NCBI RefSeq assembly: GCF_029784165.1
Contig: NC_073695.1
Span: 91,581,902-91,645,901 of the forward strand
Source: Wyeomyia smithii
Lineage: Eukaryota > Arthropoda > Insecta > Diptera > Culicidae
DNA length: 64,000 bases
Direction of reading: 5' to 3'
Part shown: one piece after another, positions 34,661 to 45,520 of the stretch
How positions within the stretch are numbered: the stretch's first letter is position 1
Layout: the number at the start of each line of letters is the position of its first letter
Program-made: the position numbers and the translations under genes
The notes under the pieces: generated by a model
Seen by the model: only the letters and a program-made list of their open reading frames with translations
Told to the model about the DNA's origin: nothing
Database searches by the model: none

Positions 34661-35845
34661 CTACAACTGAACAGGATAACTCTCACTAACTTTCCGACAG
34701 CTTTCCATCGGAAATCCCGCGGCCTCACTATAATTTGAAGTGTCAGACCATGGTGGTGTTTGGCTGTAGAAACTACTCCCGTAATGCATTCCTTGTTGGA
34801 CTGCAGGGTTAGTGGAGGTCTTCACACAACTCCTATCCACAGGTGTTACCGTTGGGTATGAGGAACTATCCAAATGCACCGGTATAGACGTATGAGGAGT
34901 TCCGCTATAGTAACCGGAATTGAACATCGATGGTGCACCGTTATGCTGAAGGCCGGCTGCTGAGTAAGCCACTGAAGAATAAGTTTGGTTTGAAGGATGA
35001 GTTTTGTGGGCACCTTCGTGATAAGCTGTATCGAAGGCACCTCGGAACATTTGATAGTTTTGTCGGGAGAAGTTCTGGTGATCGTATACAGGAGCATCAT
35101 TCATTGTGATCGAATATTGATGCATGCTACTGTAAAAATCGTTACAACTAAATCCAGGATCCATAAAGTGAGAGGGTGGATTCACAAACATGGCATCAAA
35201 CAATTCTTTCGTGATCCGTTCGCCACTTAGTGTAAGACTTTGCAGTTTTTCAAGATCCAAATGAACTTCACTATCGAGTTCAAGTACTTGAACTAGTGAA
35301 AATATGTAATTATACGCAAACTTAAGAGTCTCAATCTTTGTCAGCTTGGTGTCCTCGGGGAAAGTCGGAAGAGTAAGGCGTAACTTTTCGAGGGCTTCGT
35401 TCAGGGTATGCATTCGGTTGCGCTCACGATCGTTTGCCTTTAGTCTACGAAACCGCTTGATCTTCTGAACTTGAGTGGGGCTGCGATTTCGGGTTATTCG
35501 GCTCTTCCCCATTGCGTACTTTCGCTTTGGTTTCGACTCTCCATTCGCGGCCGACGGTTTAGTTGGTGTAGAAGTTTGAACACCCAAGCTGGGACTAAAT
35601 TCCGCTGATAGATGTTCCAGGCTCTTATCTTTCAGTGATTTGCGACCACGTTTCTTAGGGCCGGGTTGTTCTTGTGACAAAATAGTTGAGGCCAAAACGA
35701 CAGGGTCGAAACTTAATTTTCGCGGGGCAAAACTGAATGATATGTCGCCACTGGATTCTAAACTTTTCTCGAAGCCACTATCCTCGGATGTGTAGTCCTC
35801 AAAATCGTCGAAAGACGTTTCATCAAATCCACAGAGAGATGACAT
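34661..35845 (-). CDS. tap: tap, Neurogenin-family bHLH transcription factor
   Basis: Intronless, 394 residues. The N-terminus is acidic and Ser-rich (DETSFDDFEDYTSEDSGFE), then basic patches (KKRGRK about 64-69, KPKRKY about 105-110). The bHLH lies at about 131-188: basic region RLKANDRERNRM with the E-box-contacting E141 and R142, helix 1 LNEALEKLRLTLP, loop, helix 2 KLTKIETLKFAYNYIFSLVQVL. After it, LQSLTLSGERITKELFDAMF (about 201-220) matches the block that follows the bHLH in insect tap, which separates it from other proneural bHLHs. The C-terminal half is Ser/Tyr/Pro-rich and low in known domains. Family knowledge: a nuclear factor that dimerises with Daughterless/E proteins and acts in neuronal precursors. 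The start at 35845 has A at -3. Orthology is strong; function in this species is inferred. Confidence 0.93.
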   Translation of the reverse strand: MSSLCGFDETSFDDFEDYTSEDSGFEKSLESSGDISFSFAPRKLSFDPVVLASTILSQEQPGPKKRGRKSLKDKSLEHLSAEFSPSLGVQTSTPTKPSAANGESKPKRKYAMGKSRITRNRSPTQVQKIKRFRRLKANDRERNRMHTLNEALEKLRLTLPTFPEDTKLTKIETLKFAYNYIFSLVQVLELDSEVHLDLEKLQSLTLSGERITKELFDAMFVNPPSHFMDPGFSCNDFYSSMHQYSITMNDAPVYDHQNFSRQNYQMFRGAFDTAYHEGAHKTHPSNQTYSSVAYSAAGLQHNGAPSMFNSGYYSGTPHTSIPVHLDSSSYPTVTPVDRSCVKTSTNPAVQQGMHYGSSFYSQTPPWSDTSNYSEAAGFPMESCRKVSESYPVQL

Positions 35846-37246
35846 TTTTCTTCTTTTTTTCTCAATTTGCGCACCTCACGCACTTTATCTCTCCACGGTC
35901 ATAGTACGATTTCCATAATCCAAAGTATTATTTAAATAAGAATTCACTCTGTTAAGAAGTACTGCTCCTGTTCGATCTAATCACTGCCGCTATCAAACAC
36001 CAACTGGTTCGTCCAACGAGTCCTGAGTAATAATATATACGCAGGATCTGTATAGTCAGGAGTCCCCCGAGGATTCCTTCTGAACAATTTACACTTTCCT
36101 CCGTCCCTTTTCCACTAACCAGCGCTACCCTTCGCTATCTCGAATGAATTGAGCATTTCCCATTGCATTTTGTCATTCGTTCGTCTCGTTCCCTCGCAGG
36201 CCGAATCAGCCAAGTAGCGAAACCGGCAGCCGGTAAAAGGGAGGGATCTAAATCTCCGATCCCTTATTCCATTCAACCGTGCGTTGGCCGGTACCCGATT
36301 CGGCCGGTGTGGACTGGTGCAAAGTGCTCCTCTAATGGCGGACGCAGATATGCATTTGTGAGTTGTTTTCCTTCGGAAGCGAAATCTAATTTCGCTCAAT
36401 TGGGTGGTGAGGAAAATTTCGTTTTGATGTTCGCATTCCCATTCTTAGGCTAGCTTTGAATGCTAATCACACCAGTATTCCAACGGCGGTAGAGACAGGG
36501 GCAGATTCTTACCCTTAGCACGAGCCATAGCGCATCCGTCCAAGTCATTTATCAAAAGTGTGCGTCTTGGCCTTTCAGCAAGAATCGTTGTCGGACGCTT
36601 TTTGTTTATACACTACCCAAATATTTTCTGCTAATCTGGTGGGATTAAGTGAAGCAGCGGGGTGGCTTTGGTGAAACGTGTATTTGGAGACTGGGGAAAG
36701 GTAACTGGAAATCTCCCTTGCATTACGCAGACATTGGGGTAGGACAAATGGTTATGTTTATTACAAACTGATGTGGGTGAAGACTGAGGAAAATGAGCAG
36801 ATAGAATTATACCGTTTGTTTATCGATAATTGTTTCGAAAATCAATTCTCACAGGGTATGTATCAAACACGTACGGTTTTTGCCGAATATTACACATAAA
36901 CAAGCGCTTATAAACTCAATCAGGATTTACCGGCTTGGTAATATATTTTACGGTAACCGATCGGCACACTATTAAATTGGATGTATATCAGTCACATTCC
37001 GTCAAAACAAATCGTCTTCCGCCATTCATAATTTCACGCTGTTTGGTAAATAAAATAATGTTAAATACGCCACCTGTATTCACTGCAGTTTCGCATGTAG
37101 CAAACTAGGATCAATATCAGCGACTTGCTCTGGTGCCATAGGAACTGGCTAGTAATCAGTATTAAAAACGCGAATTTCACTTCGAATACCACATTGATGG
37201 TGTTTTACCTGATGCCAAACTTACTCTTCTTTTACATCATGCCAGC
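35846..37246. promoter_or_regulatory. repeat-free upstream region of tap
   Basis: 1.4 kb with no recognisable transposon, in a window otherwise full of them. It is GC-richer near 36100-36350. It contains a DREF-type TATCGATA (36831-36838) and E-boxes such as CATTTG near 36351. Likely promoter-proximal regulatory DNA, inferred from position and repeat avoidance. Confidence 0.4.
36032..36039 (-). promoter_or_regulatory. candidate TATA box of tap
   Basis: TATATATT on the minus strand, about 190 nt upstream of the tap start codon. About 30 nt downstream lies ACCAGTTGG, containing an E-box (CAACTG on the plus strand at 36001-36006). Transcription start not proven. Confidence 0.3.
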
Positions 37247-37394
37247 TTAACCCTCTAGTGCCCAAATTAATGTTAAGACGGTCTTCGGTAAAATCACAAT
37301 GAATCTTTATAAACACTTTTAAAATATTTATTGAAGCTTATTAGATGTTTTACTGAAGCCCGTCTAAAAGCGGCACTGGGCACTAGAGGGTTAA
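37247..37394. mobile_element. TTAA-flanked MITE (piggyBac-type), 148 bp with TTAA
   Basis: TTAA, then perfect 14-bp inverted repeats CCCTCTAGTGCCCA / TGGGCACTAGAGGG, then TTAA. TTAA duplication is the signature of piggyBac transposases. The interior is also self-complementary (AGACGG.CTTC.GTAAAA and its inverse). Confidence 0.85.
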
Positions 37395-38036
37395 TATCGT
37401 AAGTGAATCGACAAATAGGATCCTGTTTTTGCTAGTACGACCATTACTCGAAAACTGCAGCATAATTTGATTTCCTCATCGGCTATCTTGGTGTCTACGG
37501 ATAAAACGTCTAAAGTCGAAAAGATTCATTCCATTCGCATTACGTGATTGATTTGATGTTTTACAAACCCGTGCCCGAGCCCTAATTTTTTCGATCAAAA
37601 CGCGAATCCGACCCGGACCTGAAAATTAAAAATATTCAGATTTTAATCAAAAAGCTTAGGATTAATTATTTAGAAACTAGAAAATAAACTCTAAATTTTA
37701 TATTAGTATAAAAAAGTTGAATTTTCCTCGAAATTATTTTTTTGTTAAAGCTTGACGTTATTCTAAAACTATTGAAAGAAAATTTTTCATAGAGAATTGT
37801 AAAACAAATTTGTACTTAAATGTTAAGTTTCAAGAAATTCCTAAAAGTTTATCTTTTTCGAGAATAATGGAATTACAATGATTCACCATAATTTTTAAGT
37901 AATTTTGAATCATAAACCTCTTGGTGACTAACTTTTTAAATACTTTCGTTTTTTTGAATAATTTCAAAATTAAGTGCGATAAATCAGAGTTTTTTGATCA
38001 ACAACAACAACAGGCATAGATTCATTGCAATATATG

Positions 38037-38080
38037 AACAATATAACACTTTTTATTTAACAATATAACACTTTTTATTT
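38037..38080. repeat. 22-bp tandem duplication
   Basis: AACAATATAACACTTTTTAT plus TT, twice in a row. Confidence 0.6.
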
Positions 38081-38314
38081 TTAACAATTCATTCTTTGAG
38101 ACCAATTTTGTGTTTATTTTCGAATTTAATTCTAAGAGTGTTTTATTATTGAATCATTGAACTTACTATTGCTTGCTCAAATCAAAAAATTCTTCATTTA
38201 ATAAACGCTGGGAATCTTTTGTACGACAATAATAAAGCACTACTTAGAGTAAGGAGAAATTTGCACGTTTTGGGCTGCACAGGAATACGGAACATATGTC
38301 TGTGATCGGGAACC

Positions 38315-38358
38315 TTCCATACCTATAAACCTAAAATTCCATACCTATAAACCTATTT
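38315..38358. repeat. 22-bp tandem duplication
   Basis: TTCCATACCTATAAACCTA plus three bases, twice in a row, the second with a slightly different end. Confidence 0.6.
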
Positions 38359-39046
38359 CAACTAAGCAGTATCCCAGATCGTCACGATGGCATCAATCTT
38401 CGTACTTCTCATATAAACGAGCTGTTGAAGTGCTATCGGCTTTTAATTCGCACATGAAAATACGATCACTGACTGAACAGAATCAGAAAGGATTTACTTC
38501 CAAAGTCTGACGCCTGAGACCTTTCGATAAAATAGTTATTTGTTTAGTTATCCTAGGGCAGTTTGCTGATCAAAATTAAATATCAGCGAACAATTTTGTT
38601 GTATACTAGCTTATTAGGCTTTAGTTCAGCCGAAATCCGTTTATTAATAGCTTAATAAGCTGTAAACCAACAAAACTATTTACTGGGTATTATGCTGATC
38701 ATAGGTTAGTGTGCAGCCCCGACAGGAGGAATTAGGCACCCCGACCAGGCTTTGAAATGGTCACGGTAAAACCACTTTTCACTGCGATAATCGTCTTCTT
38801 CTTCTTCTGACGCTACCAACGCTCGCTGTCTGAATACATTCTTGAACAAACATGTCAAATGAGTATCGCCATCACGACGTTATTTTCCAGTGCGTGTATT
38901 CTGGAAATTATTTATATTATTGATCTTGTAATAATATTTCTCGACATAAATGAATGAAAGTAGACAGAAATAGGCCGAAATAACATCGCTAAACGATTGA
39001 CAGTGTGCATCTCTTTGATACGCGAGTGTCGTTTGACTATCCTTTT

Positions 39047-39777
39047 CACGGTGCTCCCACAGACCGTTATTCTAAAAAAAATGCACCAAAGAATCTGAGT
39101 ACACCATTCGATTCGTTCTGACGTCCAGAATGTCTGGTCAAAATTTCAAAATCATCGTACGATACATTTTTGAGTAATGCCCTTTTGAAGGTTGTTAGGT
39201 ACAAAAAAGTGATATAAAAACTTATTGTAAAGCACGTTTTTCAACCACCATTTTATGAAATAACTTCCAAAGTAGTTTCTACACACTCCAAGGGTTATAT
39301 TTCAAGACAATAACAATTGGTGGAAAGATTTATTTGAAAATCCCACAGTGCACAGTGGTCTAAACTCGAAAAATCGTGATGGTCCTAGATTTGACTGTGA
39401 AAAATTGATTTTATGTACTCAATGTCTTCAGCAAAATTGTTTCATTGAACAAGGCCTTACTTTTGGCGTTTTTAGTTTTTCGATCAATCCACCTAACAGT
39501 TAGATAAAACAAATATTTTCTATTTAATGTGTAGAAACTATTTTGGAAGTTATTTCATAAAATGGTGGTTGAAAAACGTGCTTTACAATAAGTATTTCGT
39601 AGTTTTTATATCACTTTTTTGTACTCAACAACCTTCAAAAGGGCATTACTCAAAAATGTACCGTACGATGATTTTGAAATTTTGACCAGACATTCTGGAC
39701 GTCATAACGAATCGGATGGTGTACTCAGATTTTTTGGTGCATTTTTTTTTATAATAACGGTCTGTGGGAGCACCGTG
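39047..39777. mobile_element. foldback element, CACGGTGCTCCC family, copy 2 (731 bp)
   Basis: Perfect ends CACGGTGCTCCCACAGACC and the inverse GGTCTGTGGGAGCACCGTG. The left arm is about 480 bp; the right arm matches only its outer 250 bp, so one arm is shortened. The flanking direct repeat CTTTT (39042-39046 and 39778-39782) may be the target duplication. Non-coding. Confidence 0.85.
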
Positions 39778-39879
39778 CTTTTCTTTCTGTGAGCTGAGGG
39801 GTGATGGTTTGTTTATTTTACATTTACGAGCGAAAGCCGACTGTGACGCACGCTAAGGAAGCGAGATCAAATGAAAATG

Positions 39880-40885
39880 GTGACCGTTTACAAGCCTGAC
39901 CCACACAACACACAAAACTCCACAAAACTCAGTCTTGGGCTGCTCCCTTCCAGTCTCCATTACACCTGCTGCTCTGGCATCCTCGTCGACAGCACACATC
40001 CAGCGCGTGTGAGGTCTGCCTCGAAGTCATCGGTCTCTATCCGGTTCTCTGCTAAATACAATATTATCTTTGCCGGTCACTCATTCGCCATCCGTGCAAC
40101 GTGGCCAGCTTAATGTAACCTGCCGTGTTTTATCAGCTTGTCAATATCAGCGTGTTTGTATACTTCGTACAGCTCGTGATTCATGCGCCTGCGCCACACC
40201 CCATTTCCTAATTTACCTCCGAGTGTCGATCGCAGTATTCTACGCTCGAAGACCCCAAGTGCTCGTCAATCGGCCTCCTTCCACGTCCACGATTCATGTC
40301 CGTAGAGCGCCCCGGGAGAATCAGGGTCCTGTAGAAGGCAAATTTCGTAAGGATATAGGATATAAGGAATTCTCAATCCATAATAAGCCCAATTCGCTGC
40401 CGCAATCCGTCTCTTTACCTCGCGGTTCACCTCGTTGTCACATGTCACTAGAGTACCAAGATAAACAAATTCGTCGACCACATTGAAAGAATCTCCATAC
40501 ATCTCCACCGCAGCACCAACACCCGCAGAACTACCACACTCTCTGCCAGCCACCATGTACTTCGTTTTGGCAGTGTTTATGGTAAATCTAAATCTCGCAG
40601 CTTCCCTTTTGAGAGCCGCAAAGGCCTCCTCAACAGCTCTACGGTTAATACCAATTATATCAATGTCGTCCGCGAAGCCTAGAAGCATGTGAGACTTCCT
40701 GATGTTGGTGCCGCTCCTCCGCACACCTGCCCTTCGTTTTGCACCTTCCAAAGATATGTTGAACAGCAAGTTCGAGAGCCCGTCACCTTGCTTCAGACCA
40801 TCTAACGTCACAAACGCGTCCAAAAATGATTATTACTACAATCGAGTCTGTGTCCCTTCTTGTAGATAGGGCATATGAGAACATT
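39880..40885 (-). pseudogene. RTE-like reverse transcriptase relic of a second subfamily (copy F)
   Basis: The minus strand reads LICPIYKKGHRLDCSN, then (after a deletion) GLKQGDGLSNLLFNISLEG (motif B), MLLGFADDIDIIG (motif C), KTKYMVAGRE, VDEFVYLGTLVTCDNE, ALYGHESWTWKEADRALGVF and RILRSTLGGK.GNGVWRRRMN, ending in RGRPHTRW-type sequence. It differs throughout from copies A-E (for example LEGAKRRAGVRRSG instead of LEGVIRRAGINTSG), so it is another subfamily. Frameshifts occur at about 40370 and in the tail. Motif A is deleted. Confidence 0.7.
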
Positions 40886-40919
40886 CGGTAATAGTTAATG
40901 CTTAACATGTGAAAACATA

Positions 40920-41930
40920 TTCTAATGTTTTTGCTTTTCTCCTAGAAAGGTATAGCAATCACTTGCAAAATCGAAAGTATAAAAGTGCTCCAAAGGGCCG
41001 AATGGCATATATCACTCGACTCAGCTCGATGAGCTGAGTATTTTCTGTATGTGTGTGTGTATGTGTGTGTATGTGCAGACTTATATTCTCACTCACTTTT
41101 CTCAGAGATGGCTGGACCGATTTTCATGTAATTAATTGCAAATGAAAGGTCTTGTTAACCCTTAAGACCCTATTCAATTTTATTGTAATCGGATTTTCAG
41201 TTAAGAGGTTATGTATCAAAATGTAAAAATCATGAATCATCATTATCTCAAAAACTACACAACCGATTTGAACAAAATTGGTTTCAAATGAATGGGCTAC
41301 CTGAAATACCATTAACTTTTGAATTTTATAAAGATTGACCTTGTGGTTCAAAAGTTATGATAAGAAACGTGTTCTGAAGACTGTTTAATCTCACTCATGT
41401 TTCTCAGAGATGGCTGGACCGATTTTCATAAAATCAGTGTCAAATGGAAGGTCTAGTTGCCCCATAACACCCTATTGAATTTTACTGTAATCGAACTGTA
41501 ACTTTGTCTGTAACATACCGAAATATGAAAATCACGAAACTTCATTATCTCAGAAACTACACAACCGATTTGATCAATATTATTATCAGATGAGCGGGCT
41601 AGTTAAGGGTTAACTGATGAATTCTGATTGAACACGTGGTTTCGAAGTTTGGCTGCCCTATACGTTCTCATTTCATTTGATTATAATCGAAATTAAGCAA
41701 CCGTTATGTATCAAATTGTTAAAAAAAAACAACGAAAGTCTATTATCTCAAAGATTACATGACTTTTTTGAACATAATTAGTGTCATACGAACGAGTCAT
41801 CTCTCAAACTTACAAATAACAAACTTCATAAAAAATTGATATGTGGCTCAAAAGTTATGGAAAGAAAAGAAACTCAAAGACTATTAAAAACTATACCTGC
41901 TTTGAGCGATATATGTGGCCTTAACATAAT
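40920..41930. repeat. dispersed repeat with about 300-bp internal periodicity
   Basis: The phrase CTCAGAGATGGCTGGACCGA at about 41101 recurs at about 41403, each followed by AAATG.AAGGTCT.GTT, CCCTATT.AATTTTA.TGTAATCG and CATTATCTCA.AAACTACACAACCGATTTG. A weaker third unit lies at 41640-41890. It is preceded by CTCAGCTCGATGAGCTGAG (short palindrome) and a TG-rich microsatellite. I recognise this layout as a common mosquito interspersed repeat; the name is unknown to me. Confidence 0.6.
41047..41076. repeat. TG/ATG microsatellite
   Basis: TGTATGTGTGTGTGTATGTG-type run inside the dispersed repeat. Confidence 0.8.
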
Positions 41931-42109
41931 TTAAATGTGGTATCGTACTATTTGAACGTTCCAAATTCATTGATTCTTTGCGATGTGTTCAAAGTCTGCA
42001 AATGCACGACGAATCGGTCATAGGATATGATCAAAGTCAAATAACAAAACGTTTGAAATGATTGGTTTTATCGAAATGACAACATCCTCGACTTTCGGCT
42101 TAACTACAC

Positions 42110-42735
42110 ATCGCCTCAATTCTGAATATATTCATATTGGGTGGTATTCGGTCATTTTCAGCCATTTTTCTGGCATCAATCTGACACCGGAAATACCCAT
42201 TTTGGTAGGTGTTTAGTAATTATGGTTGTTTTCCAGAAACTAAAAATGGTCGTCTTTAAATACAAAAAGGTGTCCAGGGTCAATGTTTGGTTTCTGTGCA
42301 TCATCTCGATTACGGAAATATCCATATGCAGTATTATTCGGTCATTTTCGACTGTTTCCTAGAAGTTGCCATTAAGTAATTCAAAATGGTGCCTGAGGTC
42401 AATTGTTATCTCATTGCATCATTCTTGTTCCAGAGATACTCATATGAGATGGTATTTGGTTATTTTAGGCTGTTTTTCACAAACCGGAAATCGCCATCTT
42501 GGATTTCAAAATGGTATTTAAGATAATTTCTGGCCTCTGAGCGTCATTCTGGTTGAATGTTTATAGAGGTAACAAATATGTCCATAATGGTACGACGCCC
42601 CTCTCTCTTCTGGAAACACATGTTCCTGGGAAACAGCCGAAAATGATCGAATAACACGCAATACCGGAAGTCACCATCTTAGAATTCAAAATGGTATTTG
42701 TGGTCGATTTCAGCTCCTGTGTATCATTCTAGATC
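42110..42735. repeat. minisatellite of about 130-180 bp units, about four copies
   Basis: Units share ATTCGGTCATTTTC.GC.TTTT, CC(A)GAAA..GGAA.T..CCAT, TTCAAAATGGT and TCATTCT..TTC.G.A. Examples lie near 42142, 42330, 42450 and 42640. The last unit has an inverted insert (GAAAATGATCGAATAACAC). Divergence is moderate to high. Confidence 0.55.
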
Positions 42736-42747
42736 CGGATATTATTA

Positions 42748-43954
42748 GGGTCGATCTGCTTAATATAGACCACTTCCTTTAGTTGACCACCTAAGCTCTT
42801 TCACCAAATGACACATTATAAATATACTTATTCTGATTGGTGCTTTGCCAATTTCAATAATTTTCTTCCCTAGAAATGTTGCAACAGACGTTTACTATCA
42901 TATTCTTCATTAAAGCTGTAAAAAACATATTTTAACAACAGCTACCTGTTTGCCATGGTTCGTTAACGTTTTCATAAGAAATGGCTTCACCAAAAACTGT
43001 ACTGGCATCACACTTTCCGAGTGAAAATTACCAGATTTTCGATGAACGGGTAGAATAATAGTGTCTTTAAAAAATATGCAAGAAATTTAACAATAAAAAC
43101 ACTCAAAATATTGAAAAAATTAGTGGTCCAATTAAGGGTGAAAAAAGTATGTTTTCCTTTATTCGACATGCTTCATTTCGAACAAAAGCTATCATCGAAG
43201 TAACGCAGCGAATCATAGTTACCATGGATGTGTTTTGATCGTGTTGTTGTAAAAAATTGCTGCTAAAATGGGAAAAACGCCGAAAACTGCTAGAGAATAT
43301 AGTGAAGCTGCAGTTACTGAGTGTCTTCAAGCTATAAAAAGTGGTATGTCGACTAGAAAAGCTTGCAAGCGCTACAATGTTTCACGATCCATCGTAATGT
43401 TTCGTGCAAGCAGGAAGCGGTTAGGAAAAAATGCATGTTGCATATATAGCACTCCAACAATGTGATTAACTTAGGAGTTCTCCATTAACCACGTGGTCGT
43501 ATATAAGGTTGGCAAATGACCATGGTCCATGCAAAACATTTAGAATTAATTTAGAGGATTGACTTACGAAGCCGGTAAAAAATGGCCACATGGTCTATGG
43601 ATGATCCTTTATAATTCAAGGCAATTTGCGGCATAGTACAATTGTTCACAACTGAAACACCTGTTACACAGTAAATCAGAAAATTATTAAAGAAGACCTG
43701 GTCCAAATTAGGAAATTGTTGTGTTCCAAATTAGGAAACGGTGGCCCATTAAAGGAAACTGAAGCGATGATTTATTTCTTTAATTATAATAAAATAGAGG
43801 TATTATCTTGTTGTTTTCCATGCAGAAAAGATGGAAAACATGTTACTTCATGTTCATGCATAATGAAATACTTAATTCAGTTAAGATAATTACACTTTTT
43901 CTTGCAAAATACGCAGCTACGCTACTAAGTGGTCCACTAAAGGCAGTTATACCC
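42748..43954 (+). mobile_element. pogo-like DNA transposon relic, deleted copy
   Basis: The ends share CCTTTAGT.GACCAC.TA in inverted orientation (42776-42793 and 43926-43943) and AGGGT at the borders with TA on both sides. The left end seems to carry a 16-bp insertion. Inside is a psq-type helix-turn-helix frame (43268-43465), but the DDE catalytic part is gone. Confidence 0.5.
43268..43465 (+). pseudogene. pogo-type transposase N-terminus with psq helix-turn-helix
   Basis: 65 residues: MGKTPKTAREYSEAAVTECLQ, AIKSGMSTRKACKRYNVSRSI, then a run-off to a stop. The pattern Y....V..CL.AIK.G.S.RKA.K.YNV.RS is the pipsqueak-type DNA-binding domain that starts pogo/Tigger-like transposases and some domesticated proteins. 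The true family protein is several hundred residues long. A domesticated short protein is possible but not supported, because the frame ends in unrelated sequence. Confidence 0.6.
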
Positions 43955-43974
43955 TATATTGGGTGGAAATCGGC

Positions 43975-44400
43975 CTGAGGTCGAATCTGGAACATATTTG
44001 TTACTTCTAAAAACATACACCTGCCAAATTTGTTTCCATTTAGAGGGTTAGCTCTCGAGATGTGCAGAAATTTGTGTTTCATTTCTATGGAACCCCTCCT
44101 TTCCAGAAAAGGGAGTGGCGTCCAGTTATTATGGACATATTTGTTGCCTCTTAAAACATCCACATGCCAAATTCGGTTCAATTTGCTTGGTTTGTTCTTG
44201 AGATGTGCAGAAATTTATGTTTCATTAGTATGGGACCCCTCCCTTCCACAAGAGGGAGAGGTCTCAAACTATCACAGGAACCTTTATCGGCACCAAAAAC
44301 CCCTACATTCAAATTTTCACGTCGATCGGTTCGATAGTTCTCGAGCCTATATGGATCAGACAGACAGACCAGACTGCATTTTTATATGTATAGATTACAA
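43975..44400. repeat. three imperfect tandem units of about 120-140 bp
   Basis: Each unit has GGACATATTTGTT.C.TCT.AAAACAT, CA..TGCCAAATT.GTT, CTCGAGATGTGCAGAAATTT and TTTCATT..TATGG.ACCCCTCC (about 43990, 44130 and a shorter one from 44270). The block ends in GACAGACAGACC...TTTTTATATGTATAGATT. This is a common mosquito repeat pattern. Confidence 0.6.
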
Positions 44401-44926
44401 TATCAATGTTTCAGAACCTAAAGAGGGAATATACAATTATAAATTATTAATAAAAGTTTGAATGAGGAAGTCTGGGTCTGACCGCTAGGAGGAATTATTT
44501 AGGTTTTATGGTGATAAAAACATACGGCAGTGTTTTCATAAGTAACGCAGTCTTGTGCCAATGAAGATTCGTAGTCAACCACGTGGTGGCTTCCATGCGG
44601 CTACTACACACTACAACCTTAACCGGCAAATCGAAACGTTTGCTGCTACCGCACTACTGCTGAGATGTGTAACCAAACGGCAAGTGATTTGTTTAAGCCG
44701 AAAGCAAATTCGGAAAGCCAGTTGCTACTGGCGCAATCCGCAACGCTACTGTTTATATAGAACCGTCCAGAAGAATGTAATTAGTTTGACCAGAAACAGG
44801 CTCTTTTATAGCCCAAAAAGTTCATTCCCGGCTAACTAGTTATACTATTCGTAATTTTCGTTTCAGCAGGGCTTGACAATAGTCAATAGTAGAATAGTTC
44901 GCATAACACTGGTAAACACAGGTGTG

Positions 44927-45410
44927 GCCCTATAGCTCAAACTAAAATAGGGTAATCGTTCAATTATTCATCTCAACAGCTTGGTGCACCTATATTCATC
45001 TTATTTCTCTCATTTGTCCAATTTACCGTCAAATTTCTACAAATTTTTAAAGTAAATTTGTTTGCTTCTCGATTTTCTCAAGTGGCTGAAAGTTTTACGT
45101 TAAAAGTATGGTAAAATTTGACGATAAATTGATCAAAAGGCGTGATGAGATGAATATAGGTACTGAGATGAATATAGGAGCGGTTACCCTAAATGAAAGA
45201 TAATTGGGTTTTAGCCATTTCTGTGGATTTTGGTGCCCCTAGCCACTAACATTTTTTCAGAGACTTAAATGAGCTGTAAGCATAACGTTGAAGCGAACTC
45301 GACGAGCAATTACTATGCGAACTCTCACGTAAGTTGACGCGATTTGGGAATGGCTAGGGGCACCAAAATTTACAGGAATGGTTAAAACGCTATAATCTTT
45401 CTAGGGCAGC
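44927..45410. repeat. palindromic MITE-like repeat split by another MITE
   Basis: Same family as 18693-18945. The left part GGCCCTATAGCTCAAACTA ends at 44948, the right part runs 45191-45410 and ends CTAGGGCAGC. The interior has GGTGCCCCTAGCC and GGCTAGGGGCACC as a hairpin. Confidence 0.6.
44949..45190. mobile_element. MITE of 242 bp with AAAT target duplication
   Basis: The ends are AGGGTAATCGTTC and, inverted from the right, AGGGTAACCGCTCC, with CATCTCA motifs inside, as in the element at 13305-14304. AAAT lies at 44945-44948 and again at 45191-45194. Inserted in the palindromic repeat 44927-45410; the homologous unoccupied locus at 18.7 kb confirms the border. Confidence 0.8.
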
Positions 45411-45520
45411 TATCTCGAGCCAGCACTTTTTTCGCTTTTGTCAACCAGTGTAACCGAACGAATGCTTTCTGCATTTGAGCGGATGCGTGTATAATCTTTC
45501 AATCGATTTCTGCAAGAATT

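Larger units (their letters stand above)
37395..39041. other. AT-rich intergenic DNA, no gene seen
   Basis: No family-like coding frame. It contains two short 22-bp tandem duplications, listed separately. Confidence 0.35.
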
